This document shows, piece after piece, positions 21,601-36,600 of a stretch of 64,000 nucleotides of DNA; the stretch's first letter is position 1, and each line of letters opens with the position of its first letter. The DNA is from Mantamonas sphyraenae (lineage: Eukaryota; CRuMs; Mantamonadidae), in assembly GCA_026936335.1 (NCBI GenBank), contig JAPMXV010000054.1, forward strand, positions 310,001-374,000, written 5' to 3'. The notes under the pieces are model-generated. The model did no database searches and had not been told where the DNA came from. It saw nothing but the letters and a program-made list of their open reading frames with translations. The position numbers and the translations under genes are program-made.

Positions 21601-24600
21601 GTTGCCAATCACGGTGACGTCGACCGCGTCGCCAAAGGGACCGGTGTAGAAGACGCCGGTGAAGTTGGCGATTCCATCGAGAGCTGCCTTTTCGTACGTG
21701 GCTCCTTGTGTGTACCGAGACACCAGGATGCGCACGAGCACATCCGATGTGTTGACCCTGTTGCCTGCTGTGTCGATCACTTCGACTTCGGGCTGCACAG
21801 GGAACGGCTTCTCCGCCGAGTTGCGGTTGTCGACGAACAAGGTCATGTTGCGGACAAAGCGGAAGGTGTGTGCGGGTCCATGCACCACCGTGACGATGCT
21901 GCTGGTGGGTTCCAGGCCGCTGGCAGTGTAGGCGAGTGTGTACGTGCCAGCCGTGGGGGTGATGCGCACATCGGCAAAGTCCACCTGATAGCCATTTGCA
22001 GCCGAGGCCACACGCGACAGAGTGCCAGCGCGCAGCACGCCGTCGCTGCTGCTCACAGAGATCGTTACAGAGGGCAGCTGGGCGTCAATAACGAGCTGCG
22101 TGCCGGGCGATGTGGGCGTGTTTGCGTCGAGGGCGTTTCCGCCTGCATCCACAACACGCACAGTCACGCCGTTGACAGGCACGTCGGCTGCGTTGCTGCC
22201 TGCGTACGTCAGTGTTTGTTTTCCACCGCCCTGTACAAGCAGATGTTCGGCAACGCCGCTGGAGATGTTGACCTGTACCAGTGCAGGCTGCAGGTTGCCT
22301 TGTGTGACCACCAGCACATGCACGCCAGCACGCGGGCGCAACAAGCGCACTCCGTCGATGGTCACCACGCCTGCCTGCATGGTGTATCTGACACGTCCGG
22401 CCAGAATCGGCGTGGCCAGAGGTTGCCGGTTTGCATCCAGGGCGCCTGGACCGCCGCTCTGCACGCTGACGTCGATCTCGCGAGAGATCGTGTCTGTGTC
22501 GCCCACAGCCTCTCCTCCCGCATCGTATGCGCGCACTGTAAACGAGCTGACAAGGGAAGAGATGTTGCTGGTGGCTGTCACTGCCGAGGTGGTGCTGGAA
22601 AGGCGTGCAGCAGGCCCAACCACAATGCGCACGTGTGATTGGGCGCTGATCAGTCCTGGCGCACGGTACTCGATGCCATACACGCCCAAGGGTGGGGAGA
22701 GCAACGCCAGCGAAGCAAACACAGCCGTGCCGTTGCGCATGCGCTCGACAGAACCCGTGCTGCGCAGCGTGGCGGTGTTGTTCAGAAGGACAGCCGTTAT
22801 GTCCTTTTCGTTGGGATGGTCGTACAGCCACGTTCTTCCTGCGTCCCTCTGCCGGATGGTAACCGTGCCCAGTGCAGTCGAAAAGGTCGACGATCGCTGG
22901 GAGAGTGGGTTGAATTCGCTCACCAGCTCATACGGCGCACCTGGAACCACGGTTACGGTGAACGAGTCGAACGTCCACGTCGGCGTGGTCAGTGTGATCG
23001 TGTAGTCTTGCGGGCTCGGACGGTACAGCTGCAGATTCGTAAAGTTGGCGACTCCGTCCACAATGTACTCTGCGGTGTAGCCCACGAGTGCCACATCAGA
23101 GTCGGCAGGAGCGCCGATGAGCGTGGTGGAAGCCACCGAGTCCTCGGGATAGAGCGCCGTTTGCACTCCGCCTGCGTCCAGCGAATGCACAGTCAGCGGG
23201 AACAGATGCACATATTCATCAGACGACACGACCAACGAGGGACGGTCCACAATCAGCAGCCTCTCGGCGTTGCCTTCTGTCACATTGACAGTGATGTTCA
23301 CTTCCTGAAGACCGGCAGACGTGATGCTGATGGTATGGATCCCCTTGCGGCCAGTGAGTACCGTGACCGCGTTCATCTCGACGGATCCCAAGGACATACT
23401 TTCGCTTGTTGTGCCACTGATGTTCAGGCTCGTGGATTGAACGCTTACAGTTCGCGTGACTGCGTCGCTACCAACCAGCGAGTTGCCTGCAACGTCGTCA
23501 AGGGTCACGTGCAGCGTCGGGATCTGGTACTCTCGAGTCGATGCAAACTGCATCGTCCAGTTTGTGGCGAGCACGAGCTGGTATGCAGTGCCCAGAGTCA
23601 CGTTCACGTTAGCGATGGAGCTCGACAAGCCATCCGCAGCAAAAGTCAAGGTGTACGCGCCGGTGCGAGGTTTCTGAAAGAGCAAGGCATTCACGCTCAC
23701 CACACCTGCACTCATGACGTAGGTTGTGTTGCCTCCCAGTCCACTAGCGGTGTTGTCGACGGTGACGTTCACTGAACGCGTTGCTAGCGAGTCGCCTGCA
23801 AGCACGCGGTTGAACCCAGCGTCCAGCGCATGGATCACAAACACACCCAAAGGCACGGAAACGCCAGAAGACACCGAAACAGACGCAGGCGACGGGGTTT
23901 CTAACCTCACCGCTGGCCCTGTGACAACCTGCACGGCCACATCGCCACTCTGGAGGGACGCAGCCGAGAAGCGCAGTGCATACCAACCGACAGCAGGTGC
24001 AGAAAAGGCCACTGTGGTAAAGGTGGCGTTGCCTGCGGTGCTGTTGACGGGCGTGAGACCCGTAGCAACCAGTGATGCGTTCAATGTCTGGACGCTCACC
24101 AAACGGTGCGACGCGTCAAACGAGCCCACAGCGTTGCCTCCGTTGTCGTAGAGGATCGCTTGGAGCGGTGGCACGGGACTGCTTGTGCGCGACGGCACGG
24201 TGGCTGTGATCGGGGGAACAACAATCTGTGTGGGAGGGCCAGGGTACACAGAGAGCGACACGGTGACATTTCGCAGCGCATATGCAGACATGACAATGCC
24301 GTAGGAGCCGATGGGGATGCGTCCCGTGAGCTTGAGATCGGTGAAGGACACGCGGCCAGAGTTGGCGTCGACTGCTTTCGTCAGCGTGCCCTGCAGAGTG
24401 ACGCCAGCGATGGAGACATTCAATGCAGCATGCACGTGCACATCACCCGTGGTCACGGTATCGCCTGCGTCTCGAAGCTCCACAGTGATCGTAGACAGAG
24501 GCACAGAGGAGATGGACGCGTAGGAAAGGGTCGTCACGGGGGCAATGCGAGTCAGCGCGTACGGCTGACCCACACCCACCTGGACAGCCACAGACGTGTT

Positions 24601-27600
24601 GCGCAGACCCTGTGCAAGGAACCACAGCGTGTAGGAGCCGTTCTGTGGCGATTGCAGGGCAAGATCGGAAAACACGGCGCGGCCAACCATGCTGGTGACC
24701 ACCTGGACGCCCACGAGCACACCACCAGCGCTGGCAGACGCGCTCACAGTGCGGTTGAGTCCATCGAGTGCACCCAGCATGTTGTTACCGGCATCTACGA
24801 CGCGCAAGTCGACGGCGCCCAAGGCTGAAAACACACGGCTTTCAACCACCACAGAGGCACTGGCAGGCGAGTGCACCACCAGCGCTGTAGGCGGTCCCGT
24901 GATCACGTCAATGGTCATGTCGACGGAGAAGAGACCCGTGCTGGCGAAGCGCAGGACGTACCGGCCGACGCGAGGCGTTGTCAGAGTCAGGTCTGCGAAT
25001 GGATGAGTGGCGTTTCGCTGCAGCGTACCCTGCAGCTGGGCAAGCTGTGTGCTGTTGAGCAGTTGCACAGATGCGTTGCGGGCAACCATCTGTGCGGCGT
25101 CGACAGCGTTCCCTGCTGCATCGCGGCCGATCAGAAGAGTGGCGTTGATGGGCGTGTTGAGAACCGCGTGGACACTGCCCAGGTGGGCAGAGGGCACATC
25201 CAGAGACACGACCTGGCCCGGTACAATCTCCAGGGCCACCGATGTGTTGAGAAGAGATGCTGCATAGAACACAAGGGAGAAGTTGGCCGTGGGCGGGCGC
25301 AGCAACTGCAGGCCCGTCAGCGTGGCCACACCGTTGGTGACAGAGACAGACGCGGGACCAGAGGTCTGCAGCGCAGCGGGAACGTCCACGTTGACGGTGA
25401 TGCCAGAGGCCGTTGGCACAAGGGTCCCCGCGACATCTCGAGCCTGCACCGTCACCGCACCCAGCGCAACCTGCAGGTTAGTTGCAAGCGACTGGGCGGC
25501 GCCAGACACAACCGCCAGCTGAAAGGGAACACCCACCGTGACGCGGATGGACACAGAGACATTGCCTAGCAGCGGACTGTGGAAGTTGAGCGCGTAGTCG
25601 CCAGCCACAGGCTTGAGCAACTGCACGGCGTCAAACACGACCACCGCGCTCGTGGCAGTCACATTGAGCGTGCCAGCGAGGTCCAATGTAGCGTTGGCGC
25701 CCGTCAAGAAGAGGTTCTGGCCGGCAAAGCGAGACGCGGAGACAGCAGTGCCGCTTGCGTCGACGGCTGTGAGGCGGATGGTCGGTGCTGCGGTCACAGC
25801 TGCGGCCTGCACGGTGGATGATGTGGTGACCACTGCAAGCAGACGCAAGGGCAAGCCGCCGTTAACTTGCACGCCCACCGTGGCAGTGCCGACGTTGGGT
25901 GTGCTGACACGAAGCACATACGCGCCCAGAGCAGGTGCTTGCAGCGACACGTTGGCAAACGAGGCCAAACCGTTGACGAGCGTGGCTGTGGTCGTGCTGG
26001 TTACAGTGGCACTCGGTTGCAGCGCCAGAGTGAGCGTGCGGTTGCTGTCGCTGACGATCGTGTTGTTGCCTGCATCAAAACCTTGCACCGTCAACGCGCC
26101 CAGGTAAGCGGTCTGCGCAGTCTCGACGCTGATCGATGCCGGGGAGACGATGCGAAGGGCGTGGATGGGACCCACCGAAACGTTGAACGTTGTGGTGAGC
26201 ACGGGAAGCCCAGCTGTGTTCAGCTCCACCGCATACTCGCCGGCCACAGGGGATGCGAGTGCGAGCGAGGACACAGAGACGTTGCCCTTCAGCATGGTCT
26301 CGGACGAGGAGCCGAGTTGCACTCCGTTGCTGTCTTTGATCTTGATCAAGACAAGACGATCGACATCGAGGCCCACGAGCGAGTTGTCACCGGCATCGCG
26401 TGTTTGCACCGAGATCGTGCCCAACGATGTGGACACACGCGAAAGCACCGTGGCGGGCAGGTTGAGCAGAGCCATGTGTGTTGCAGCGCCCGGAAGCACT
26501 TCTACAGTGACATTTGCGCCGATCAACCCGGTCGCACCAAACTGCAGTGTGTAGTTGCCTCGCGCAGGAGAAGCCAGGCGGGCGTTGTCAATGGTAGCCG
26601 CACCACGGTTACTGAGAGCCGAAAGGACACCCTGGAGCATTGCCTGGTGCGGCGACGGGAGCGACGCAGTGACGGTGACGGGTGAGACGCTCGTGGTCGT
26701 GCCACTTGCATCTTGCACGGTCACAGTGACGGCCGGCAGAGCAGTCAGCGCGGAGCTGCTCACTTGCAGGGACGTAGGCGACGCCACAAGTTTGTAGGGT
26801 GCTCCACTGGAGATGGTCAAGGCGATGGTCGCGTTGACGAGACCCAGCGTGCCCACCTGGAGCGTGTAGGCATCGGGGACGGGCGCAGCCAGAGTGGCAC
26901 CGAAAAACTGTGCAGCACCTGCAGCCTGACTGTACGTGGTGGCCACCCGCACACCTCCAATGACGTCGAGGACCACGGTGCGGTTGAGGGTGTCGAGGCC
27001 ACCCAGTACGTTGTTGCCGCCGTCGCGCACAACGACGCCGATGGTGGGCAGAGCCACGGACACGCTTGTGTTCAACGACAGCGTGTTGTCGGTGTTGTTC
27101 AGCGTCAGTTTTGTTGGCGCGCCATGCACAATGTTCACCGAGGTCTGTGCCACCACCAGAGCAGGAGACACAGACGCCACAAAAGTGTACAATCCCACCG
27201 TGGGTGTGGTCAGGGACAGGCCCGTAAAGTTGGCCACTCCTTGCACCATGGCTGTGGACGCAGTGCCCGCAAGTACCGTGGCGGTCACGTCCACACCGTT
27301 GAAGTAGACAGTGAGGGTGGCCGACGTGGTTGTGGTGTCATTCGACAACAACGTCTCGTTCTGGTGGTTCCGTGTGGCGACGGTGATGTGCGGCAGGGCC
27401 ACGCTTGCGGTTGCGTTGACATCGCCCAATCCGCCCAAATCGCTCAGCAGTGTCGTGTACTCGGGCGTGGTCACAAACATGCCATGCACTTCAAACTCAT
27501 ACAGCCATCCGCCATCTGTGGCTGTCACAAGCGTGCCCATGGCTCCCTCGCTGTTGTTGAATCCGACGCGGAAATGCGACGAGCGCACCTCGCTCGCCAA

Positions 27601-30600
27601 AAAGTCCACACAGAGGCCGACATCGTTGGCATCGGAGGGAACGACACGACAGGGACGCTGTGTACCGAGCGCCGATGCGCTCTGCTTGGTCACGCGTTGT
27701 ACAATGGTCTGCCAAGTTTGCGTGGCCGCAATGAAAGCCTGCACCTCGTAGTACGGCGGCGTGTTGCGGCACGACTGGTACCACGACAGGATGATCTCGT
27801 TGGCAAAGGCCTCGATGGGCAGATTGACCTGTGCATACACCCAATGTGTGTTGTTCTGGGCAAACTGCAGGCCGCACTTGAAGCCTTGGTTGGCGTCGGT
27901 CTTTTCACAGCAGCGGTCGTTGTCGTGGATGCCTGCAGGGTACACACCGTCGGTGACGCCGGTGGCACTTCCTGTGGCGGTGCCGTTTGTGGCCAGGTTC
28001 TCAAAATAGCGCAGGCCGAGAGCCACGCGGTCGGCGACGGCAAAGTCGAGCTCGCTCTTTGTGCGACACAGAGGCGAGAACGGGTCCACGTACGTAAACT
28101 GGACACCCGAGGCCGACGCAACGTACTGCTGGGCATTGTTGGACACAGACAAGTCGTATTTTCCCGTGTTCTGCTGGGGTGCCGTGCAGATCACCTGCGT
28201 GCTGGACACAAACTGCGGTGCCTTGGTGTTTACAAGCTGGCCAAAGCGGCACTGAAGGGCATCGCTGTTGATGAATCCCGATCCAGCGACAGTGATGGTC
28301 TCGCCGCCGGTGGTCTGGCCAACCTGAGGAGTAAAAGCACCCACCGTCTCGGGCGTGTAGTACGTCATGGAGGCGTTCTGGCTGGTTGCACTGACCGAAA
28401 AGTTGAGGCCGTTGTTGGTCACATTGACGAGGACAGTGCTGCCAGCCGCGCCGGCCGGAGATGTGCACAGGAACTGCGTGCGCGACACGTATTGGACAGA
28501 GACACACGCCTGACCGCCCACTTGGGCGTTCAGATAGCCGTTGTTGACAAAGTTGTTGCCCAAAATGGTGAGGATGGTGGCGCCGGTGGACGGCCCTGTG
28601 GTGGGGGTCATGGCCGTCTGGTTGGCCGGAGCGAGAACCTGCACGGTCCAAGGGCTGCCTGCAATGCTGCCCACAGCGGTGGTGACGTCGATACGGTACA
28701 AATCCGCACCTGCGCCAGCGACGTATTGGACACGGTACCTGTTTGCAGTGGCAAAGGCGACGGAGCTGGGCACGGCTGCACCGTCGCTCAGGCGGGTTAC
28801 GTTGATGGTGAACACATCGGTGCCCACAGTGCGTGCATTGCCGTAGACATCACGTGCAAACACGTCGAAGCTGTTTGTGACGTAGGGACTGGCCTCCGAA
28901 AGGGCGACACCGGACGCAGTGCACGCGGCAGCGTGAAGGGCGTTGGGCGTGACGGTGACGTTGGTCGCACTCAACACGTCGCTGGGAGTCGCTGGAAAGG
29001 CAAGGATGGCGATGTTGCGGCTGCCGCCGGGGTTGGTCACAGAGGGAAGATCGACCCACTTGCCGCGAACAGACCCCGAGGTCACCAGCGTGCCGTTGTA
29101 GACGTCGATGCCTCGGAAGTAAGTGCCGCCGCTGGCGCCCGTGTTGATAAAGGTGCGACCGCCGACCTGGACACCATCGCTGAGGCGCAGTTTGGCGATG
29201 AACGCGCGTTCCTTCTCACCGACAGTCTGTGCGTCGAAACCATCCTGTGACACCGAGCCTGCGACATAGACAAAGGACCCATCCGACGTTGCCATGAACG
29301 CAGCGCTACCCGCAGGGTTTGCCATGGACCACGTCCACAGCACATGGCCGGTGGCGTTCATGCGGACAACGATGGCCGTGTCTGGGTTGGGCTCCAAGCG
29401 AAGACCACACAGAAGGAACTCACCGTTGAACATTGCACCGGCATACGTATCGGTTGCCACAGATGACGGCAAGTTGTCACGGAAGCTCTGTTCGAGCACA
29501 CCGGCGCGCGTAAAGCGGCTGATGAAGATGTCACGACCGCCGACAACGGAGTGACCACCAAAGTCGCCGAGCGTATCACCGACGACGTAGATACGGTCGT
29601 CTTGTGCTCGGTAGAACACCGCGGACGTCGATTCTGATTGTGTGCTGCCAAACTGGCGCTCCCACACAAGATCACCCGTGGCGGAGTACTTCACCAACAG
29701 AATGTCGTTCGCGCCGAGATTGGTATCAACGACTGAACCCTCCGTTCGCCCAGCAAAGACGGCACTGCCATCAGTGGGATCGACAGCGACGTCGACAAAG
29801 GAATCCGAGGCACTGGAGCCACGTGCACGGGCCCAGCGGAGAGCGCCTGTGGTTGCATCAAAGGCAAGGGCAAGGGCATCGGCGCCCCCACCTTGGTAAG
29901 AATGCCCCAGGAACGTGCTGGAGGACTCGCCGGCAACAAAGAAGGTGTTGCGTGCCTCGTCCAAGGCGCAGCGCCACGGTTTATCCTGGCCAGCAGCATC
30001 AAAGACGTTGCTCCACACCAGGGTTCCTGTGGGCGAAATCTTGGCCACATAGACGGCGTGATCGGCCACAACGACCTGTGAACCATCTGCTTTGATGTAG
30101 TTTCCGGTCACACGTGCAGCGACATAGACATTGCCATCTGCATCGAGCGCTTGGCCGGTTGCAATGGCACCTGAGCTCGAGGTGGTCGTACCGACGATGG
30201 TGCCCCAATCGGGCGACCCAGAGGCAAAGGGATAGCCAATGGGCGAGCGGATGCTGAGAGCATGCGTGCCGGCCACGGTGATGAGGTAGGTGACCTGTTG
30301 CTGACCCTGCAACGCCACGAGAGGGCCGATTGTGCCCTGCACGTTACCCAGCGCGGCACTGAACGCGTTTGCCGTCACTGCGGTGCGATTGTTGGAGAAC
30401 TGGTCTCGTTCCTGAAGGGCCACGAGACCCTGGACACCGGCCATGGCAGCATACAGGCTGCTGCCGGTGATGATGGTCTTTGTTCGATCCATTGGCGCAG
30501 GGAGCACGTTGATGGTCGCAGGTGAGCCGATGATGTGTTGGCCACGGTACTGCACCTGCAGCGAGGCCGTGCCACGCAGATTGGAGGAATAGGAAACAGC

Positions 30601-33600
30601 AAAGACACCTTGGGTGGCGAGCGACACAGTGACACTGCCTGTGCTGAGAGAAGTGACAATCAGAGCTGCATCTGTTGCGGTTGAGCTCAGCAGAGTGTTG
30701 TTGAAGCGGTCACGCAACTGGATGGTGACACCTGTGCTGGCCACACCGGCTATCACGGTGCTCTGGACATCGAGGAGCTGCGAGCGCGAAGGATCGCCCT
30801 GAACAGGGGTGACCACAATGGCAAAGGGAGACCCGACGATACCCCGCGTCCACGAGAGATCGGTGATGCTGACAGCGTACGTGCCTGCAACTGTGTAGTT
30901 GAGCAGAGCTGAGTACACCCCGCCTGCATGTGGAAGCACTGTGCCGTTGCGCACGCCCTGGATGGCAACAGCAAAGGCGTCGGGCTGCGTGGACAACGGG
31001 TTGCCGAACACATCACGCGCCTGGAAGGTGGCGTTGAAGGATGCGTCTGCAGCGACGGTGCCTGTGGGTGTGGACACGACGGTGCTGTGGAGAACAGAAA
31101 CTGCCGCCGGAAGCACCGAGACCGTGTGCGATGAAATGAGGCTGGGCCCCGGCTGCACAGAAACGTGAAGGTTAAAGGCACCGCGCGTCGTGAGATTGAA
31201 CGTGAGGCTGTGCATGCCTGCACCCAGGTACTGCGTGGAGTGCAAGGCATTTGCAAGGACGACGTCGCCACCGGCAGTGAGGTTGTTGCCAAACTGATCA
31301 CGGAGCTGGATGCGCACAGTGTGCGTCGTACCGGCAACGACAACCTGCGGAACGTCGTACACCGAGGAAGAGCTTGCCTGCACGACGTCTGTGGCCACAG
31401 TAAACGGCAAATTGCCTCCAATCTGAGCATCCTGGTTGAGGGTGACGGTGAGCGGGTGTGTGCCGCTGACGGTGGCTGCGACAGAGGTGGAGTAGCGCCC
31501 AGTGGCCATGCGTCGTGTGGAAACACGTGCGTAGTCGGTCTCAATGTCACCTGTGTCGTAGAAGATGGTGGGTGCGGCGTACCTTGCAGCGGGCCCACGG
31601 TCAATAGTTGGGGTCGCCGGGACGGCCTCGAGGCTGTGTAGCCCCAAGCCCACGACTTCGACGCTACCATCTGCCGTGTCGATGGTAGCGTATGGGTTGG
31701 AAGCATAGTAAGTTGATGTCAGCGTGTTGTAGTTGGGGAACCCCTCGCCGTAGCCCTTGGCGTAGATGTCGTAGAGGCCTGGCTGGATGGCGACCGGAGC
31801 AGGGAGCTCACAGCGCATGTAGCTGCCCTGGATGGTTGTGCTTGCACACAGGAAGGTGTCGATGACGGCCACGTTGGACGTACTCGTCTGCATGCGCAGG
31901 GAGATGTTGCGCGGCTGCAGACCTGCCTTGATGTACGCACCCATGGCGTGAATGTTGATCGGGCGCACGACACGCAAGGTGTGGCCCAACCAACCAGGCC
32001 AGTTGGTTTGGGTGGCTGGTGTGTTGTCCGCGTAGGCGATCAATTGGTGGACGGGGCGCGCGCTGCGTGTGCGCGGCATGTGTGCGCGTGCGTAGTGTTC
32101 TGTGAACCACAGCGACCCTGCGCCGTACACATTATCAGGGGAGCCGACGTCGTTGATGTGCAGGGTGCGGTAACCGGCGTTGGAGAAGCGACCGTTTGTG
32201 AAAATAGAAATGGCACCGTTTGCGGTGTCGGCCTTGATGGGGTCGCCCTTCGGGTGGACATTCTTGTTGTAGTTGGGAAAGGTTGCACTGTAGCCGGTAG
32301 CGGCCACCCAGTAGTCACCGGGAAGCAGGTAGATGGGCTCGTCGAGGTCCAGGCGCATGTAGCCATTCTGAGGCTGCGAGTTGACGATGTATTCGCGCGT
32401 TTGGATGGGTTCGCGGTAGTCAGCACCGGTGATCCAAACGACAACGTCTTGCGGAGCCTTGTCGGCCGAGAGAAATGCGCCGAGGGCGGTTACGTAGATG
32501 GGTCGGTGGACGCGAAAGGGAAGGCCGAGCGAGTAGCCTGCGGTGTCCACCTGGTTGCCATTGACGCCACTGGGAACGGTGTAGAACAGCTGGTGTTCAG
32601 TGGCATTGGCCAAGTTACCGACTTCATCACGGAGCTGAGTGTCAACCAGGACCTTTGTGGATCCGGCCACGGTTGTGCTTGCAACCTGCGTGTTTGCGGA
32701 TTGGGCAGCAGTGGGTACGCTGGAACGCACCGTGAGGGCAAAGCTGATTGCAGGTACGTTGACGAGAGAGACAGCATAGGTACCAGTGACGTTGATCATG
32801 GTCGTGGCTGCATAGATGCCATTGCCGGTGTACTCCATGGTGATGTTGGGCAACCCCTGGATGGCGACGATCATGGGGAGTGCGGAGGGCGCGGTCCTGT
32901 CGTTGCCGTACTGGTCACGCGTCTGAACACGTAGGATCTGAAAGTGCTGTGCAGCGACTGCCCCTGCCGAGAAAGAGAGTTGAACGGTGGTCGGGTAGTG
33001 AGCCGGGGCGGGAACGACGTTGAACTGCTGCTCTCCCATGGCTGCACCGCCGATGGTGGCTGAAATTGTGTATGTGCCGACAATAGTGGGCTGGATGGAG
33101 CCTGTGTAGGTGCCGTTGCCGAAGGAGCCGGGCCATGACATTGTGACGGGTTGTGCTGCTTCTGCGGCCCTGCGCGATGTAACCACGAGATCTGTGTTGA
33201 CATCTTCTGTTCGCAGATTGCCGTACTGATCGCGCAGTTGGACAAACAAGTGTCGTGTGTGGCCAGCAACCAGGTCTGAACCGACATGGTGGAGGGTGGA
33301 CAAGGCGGCGACAGCCTGGGCAGCTTTGATGCGCACGGCAAACGGAGAGCCGCTGATGGGGCTCGTCGAGGGGTGCAGAGTGACTGCGACTGTGTAGTTG
33401 CCGGCGATGGTGTAGGAGAAGGAAGCACGGTACTGGCCAGCAGCCGTGATGGCGGTCATCTGCACGGCCGCAGCAGGAGTGGGTGTACCTTGCAGGATGG
33501 CGTTGAATGTGTCGATGGACTCTGTACGGTCGGCGTTGTTGGATGCCTTTGCTTGGATGTCGACGTTCCATGTGGACCCAGCGACAATGGACGTCGGGAT

Positions 33601-36600
33601 GGGCGTGGCCAGGACTGTCTGGGCAGCCGCGGTGACTGGCCAGTTCAGAGTCAGTGTGAGCGGCGAAGTGGCGATGTTTGCAAAGCTCCCATCGATGGAA
33701 AGCTGGACTGGGACGGTGACAAGCTGTGGCGTGAGCTTGGGGTCCGTTGGAGCAAATTCGAAGCCAACTCGGTTGTTGGCACAGTCATCAAAGCCACGGA
33801 AGTCGACTTGTGTCCCGGGGGGACCAAAGGCGGTGGAGAAGCCGTTTGGAGGGAGCATACGGAACGTAGAGCAGCCTGTGACCAAATTGTCGAAGCGATC
33901 AAAGACGTGAAAGTAAAAAGTGGACAGCGTGGCCGTGCGAGCAGAGAAGGTGTGCGAGGTGCCGGTGCCCGAATCTGGGACGGTGGATTGAAGGCGAGCC
34001 TGGGCATACTCTCTTCGGGAATGGACAACATTGAGGGCAAACGGGGAGTTTGCGATGTTGTCGCCAGCGTATTTGATGGTCAAGGCGTAGGATCCTGCAC
34101 GGGTTGGCAGAAAGGTGATGAGGGAGTTGCCCGTCTGAGGATCTGGGTTGAGGTGCCATGCAGAGGTGGGATTGAGGTTGAGACCGTTTGCGTTGCCAGA
34201 TGTGCCCTGGAGGGTGATGACAAATGAGTCGCGATCGTGGAATTGGTTCTTGTCAAAGATATCCTTTGCCTGGACGGCGACGGTGATGGGCACGCCTGCC
34301 TCGTGCGGGCCGGTCGTAGCGTTGTGGATGCTCTTTGCGGCCGAGGTGGGCGCGGTGACAAGGACCTGCTGGCTGCGAGCGATGGGGAAGCCTGCGTGAA
34401 GAAACTCAATCTCCGAGGGCCCTGAGGTCGGGATGTTGCTTGGCATGGTGCACTTGACGTGTGTGGCATTGACACGCGTCATGGCCACCTGCATGTTCTG
34501 GATGCGACAGCGAAGCAGCGGTTGGCGACGGCAAAGCGCAGAGCCTCGCTGATTGTTAATGTCGTTCCAACCAGCGGTCGAAAGGGTTGCCTCCAGGTAC
34601 GTTTCACCAGGGTTGTTTGGTTCGGAGCCGACCCAGTTGAAAAAGTCGTTCTGAGAGCCGTCTGGACGTGTGTCGCTTACGAGGAAGCCCCTGCGGAAGC
34701 CTGTGTTTTCAGTCTGGATGGCCATTGAGATGGAATTGCGATTGTCGTAGAGACCAGCACCACGAGAGCGCAGCCAGAAGACCATGTGCTCGTTCTCCAT
34801 TGTGGAATGGGGCGTAGAGTGCTTTGCGGGAATCGGCTGCTGAGCGCAGAGAGTGCCTGCCTGATTGAACCACTGATTCTTGAGTGATCCGAAGCAGTGG
34901 CGAAAAACACAGTATGCAGGGTTGGCATCGACGTCGCCGTCCGTGTACAAGCCTGAGGTGGTGAAAAACACGTCGTCGTTTGTGTTGTGGCCAATCTCGG
35001 AGCGGCTGATGGGTCCAGCAGACGTTTGCAAGAAGGGCAAGACCCAGTAGTTGCCAACTCCTCCATAGTGGGCGAGCGGGTTGTTTGCTGTGTGGAAGCC
35101 GGTAATGTCGGGCCCACACGCTCCTCCCTGTCCACCCGCGACGTCGTAGCGGATGGTGACGTCGTTGGCGACGACGCGGATGCTTCCTCCTCCTCCTCCT
35201 CCGCCGCCGCAGACACCGTTGACCGTAGCGGAAGCACCGGAGCCTCCGCGGGCGTAGAGGAACCCGTTGCCGGTAACCTTGTTTGCCATGAGGAGGATGG
35301 CGCCGCCGCCGTTGCCTCCGGCGCCCTGCGCACCTACGTTTGGAGCGCGAGTGGCGCCGGAGCCACCGCCTGTGCCAAACTGAAGAGAGATGGTGCGTCC
35401 AGCACGAAAGTACTCGTTCGCAGGATGGGCCCAGTTTGCGTTGCACTGCGTGTAGATCTGGTTGTTTGTGGTGGACTTCTGGTTGGCGCCTGGAGCGCCA
35501 GGGCTGATGCAGTTTGTGTTGCTGCCGAGAATCTCGCCACCTCCACCGCCTCGTCCGTAGTCGGTTAGTTGGATCTGTTCCCAGTCTTTGTTCAAAGGGC
35601 CCATGCCGCGGTAGCCCTTGCCGACGCCCGTGTTTGGCTGGCCGCCAAGGTAGCCCTTTGCATCGGCGTTGATGCTGCAGGTGGAGCAAATGTTGATGGT
35701 GTCTGCCGAGAGGACAACAATGCCGCCTTGCGTGCCATCGTAGGGCACAACGCTGATGGTTGCGCTGTTGGAGAGGGAGACGCTGCGGAAGTGGATGTAC
35801 TTGACAGCCATGGCAGTGTGGCCAATACCCCACAGCTGGCCAGCGTAGCGGTTTTGGATGGTGCCCGAGACCGGGTAAACCTTGTTGCCAACGATGGATT
35901 TGATGACAATGAGCTCATAGGAGCCAGCGATGGAGTCTTCACCGCCGTAGATGTCCCTGTGCTGATACAGGAGGAGGCGATCGCCAGGAGCGAGGCCTGC
36001 AGTGGACGTGAGCTCGATGTGGTCTTGGTCCGAGTCGCAGTTCTGTGCAAAGTTGTAAAAGGTGTTGAAGGAGGTGGAGGCAATGTTTCCGCCTGCGAAA
36101 CTCATGTCCTGCGAGAGGAGATCGTTCTGGTAGGTTGTGTGCGGCTGGACGACCGCATTGACGGTGTTTGCCACAAACTCGAGCGGGATGGCCGAGGTGA
36201 CGTGTGTGCCATCGACCACGACGGAGACTTGGAACTTGTGCACGGGATTGATGGGCAGGTAGCGCCGATCTGGCAGAGGGCAGGTTAGATTGACTCTGTT
36301 GTGGATGACGGCTTGGGTGTAGCCAAGGTCAGGACCCCAGTAGCAGCGGACGCTCATGGCGGACTGGCACACGTGGTGAGTTGCCTTTGTGGCATCCGAA
36401 TAGCGTTTGAGGAGTTTTGTGTTTGTGGTTGAGGCGGGAAAGATTGCACCACGAGGCTCGGTGTCAATGAGCTGCGCCGGGAAGGAAGAGGTGTCGACAA
36501 AGGTTGTTCCGCGAGTGTTTTTGATGGCGGAAGCGGGCACGTCGTAGTAGTTGCCAATCCAACTGCGCTCAGAGGTGGTCATGGGAGTAGCTTGGCCCAT

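Noticed and set aside
21115-29250. Several long plus-strand frames (507 and 845 residues) inside the giant receptor
   Set aside because: They are antisense to clear Ig-like, IPT and propeller repeats, have His/Arg-rich shadow composition and no recognisable domain.
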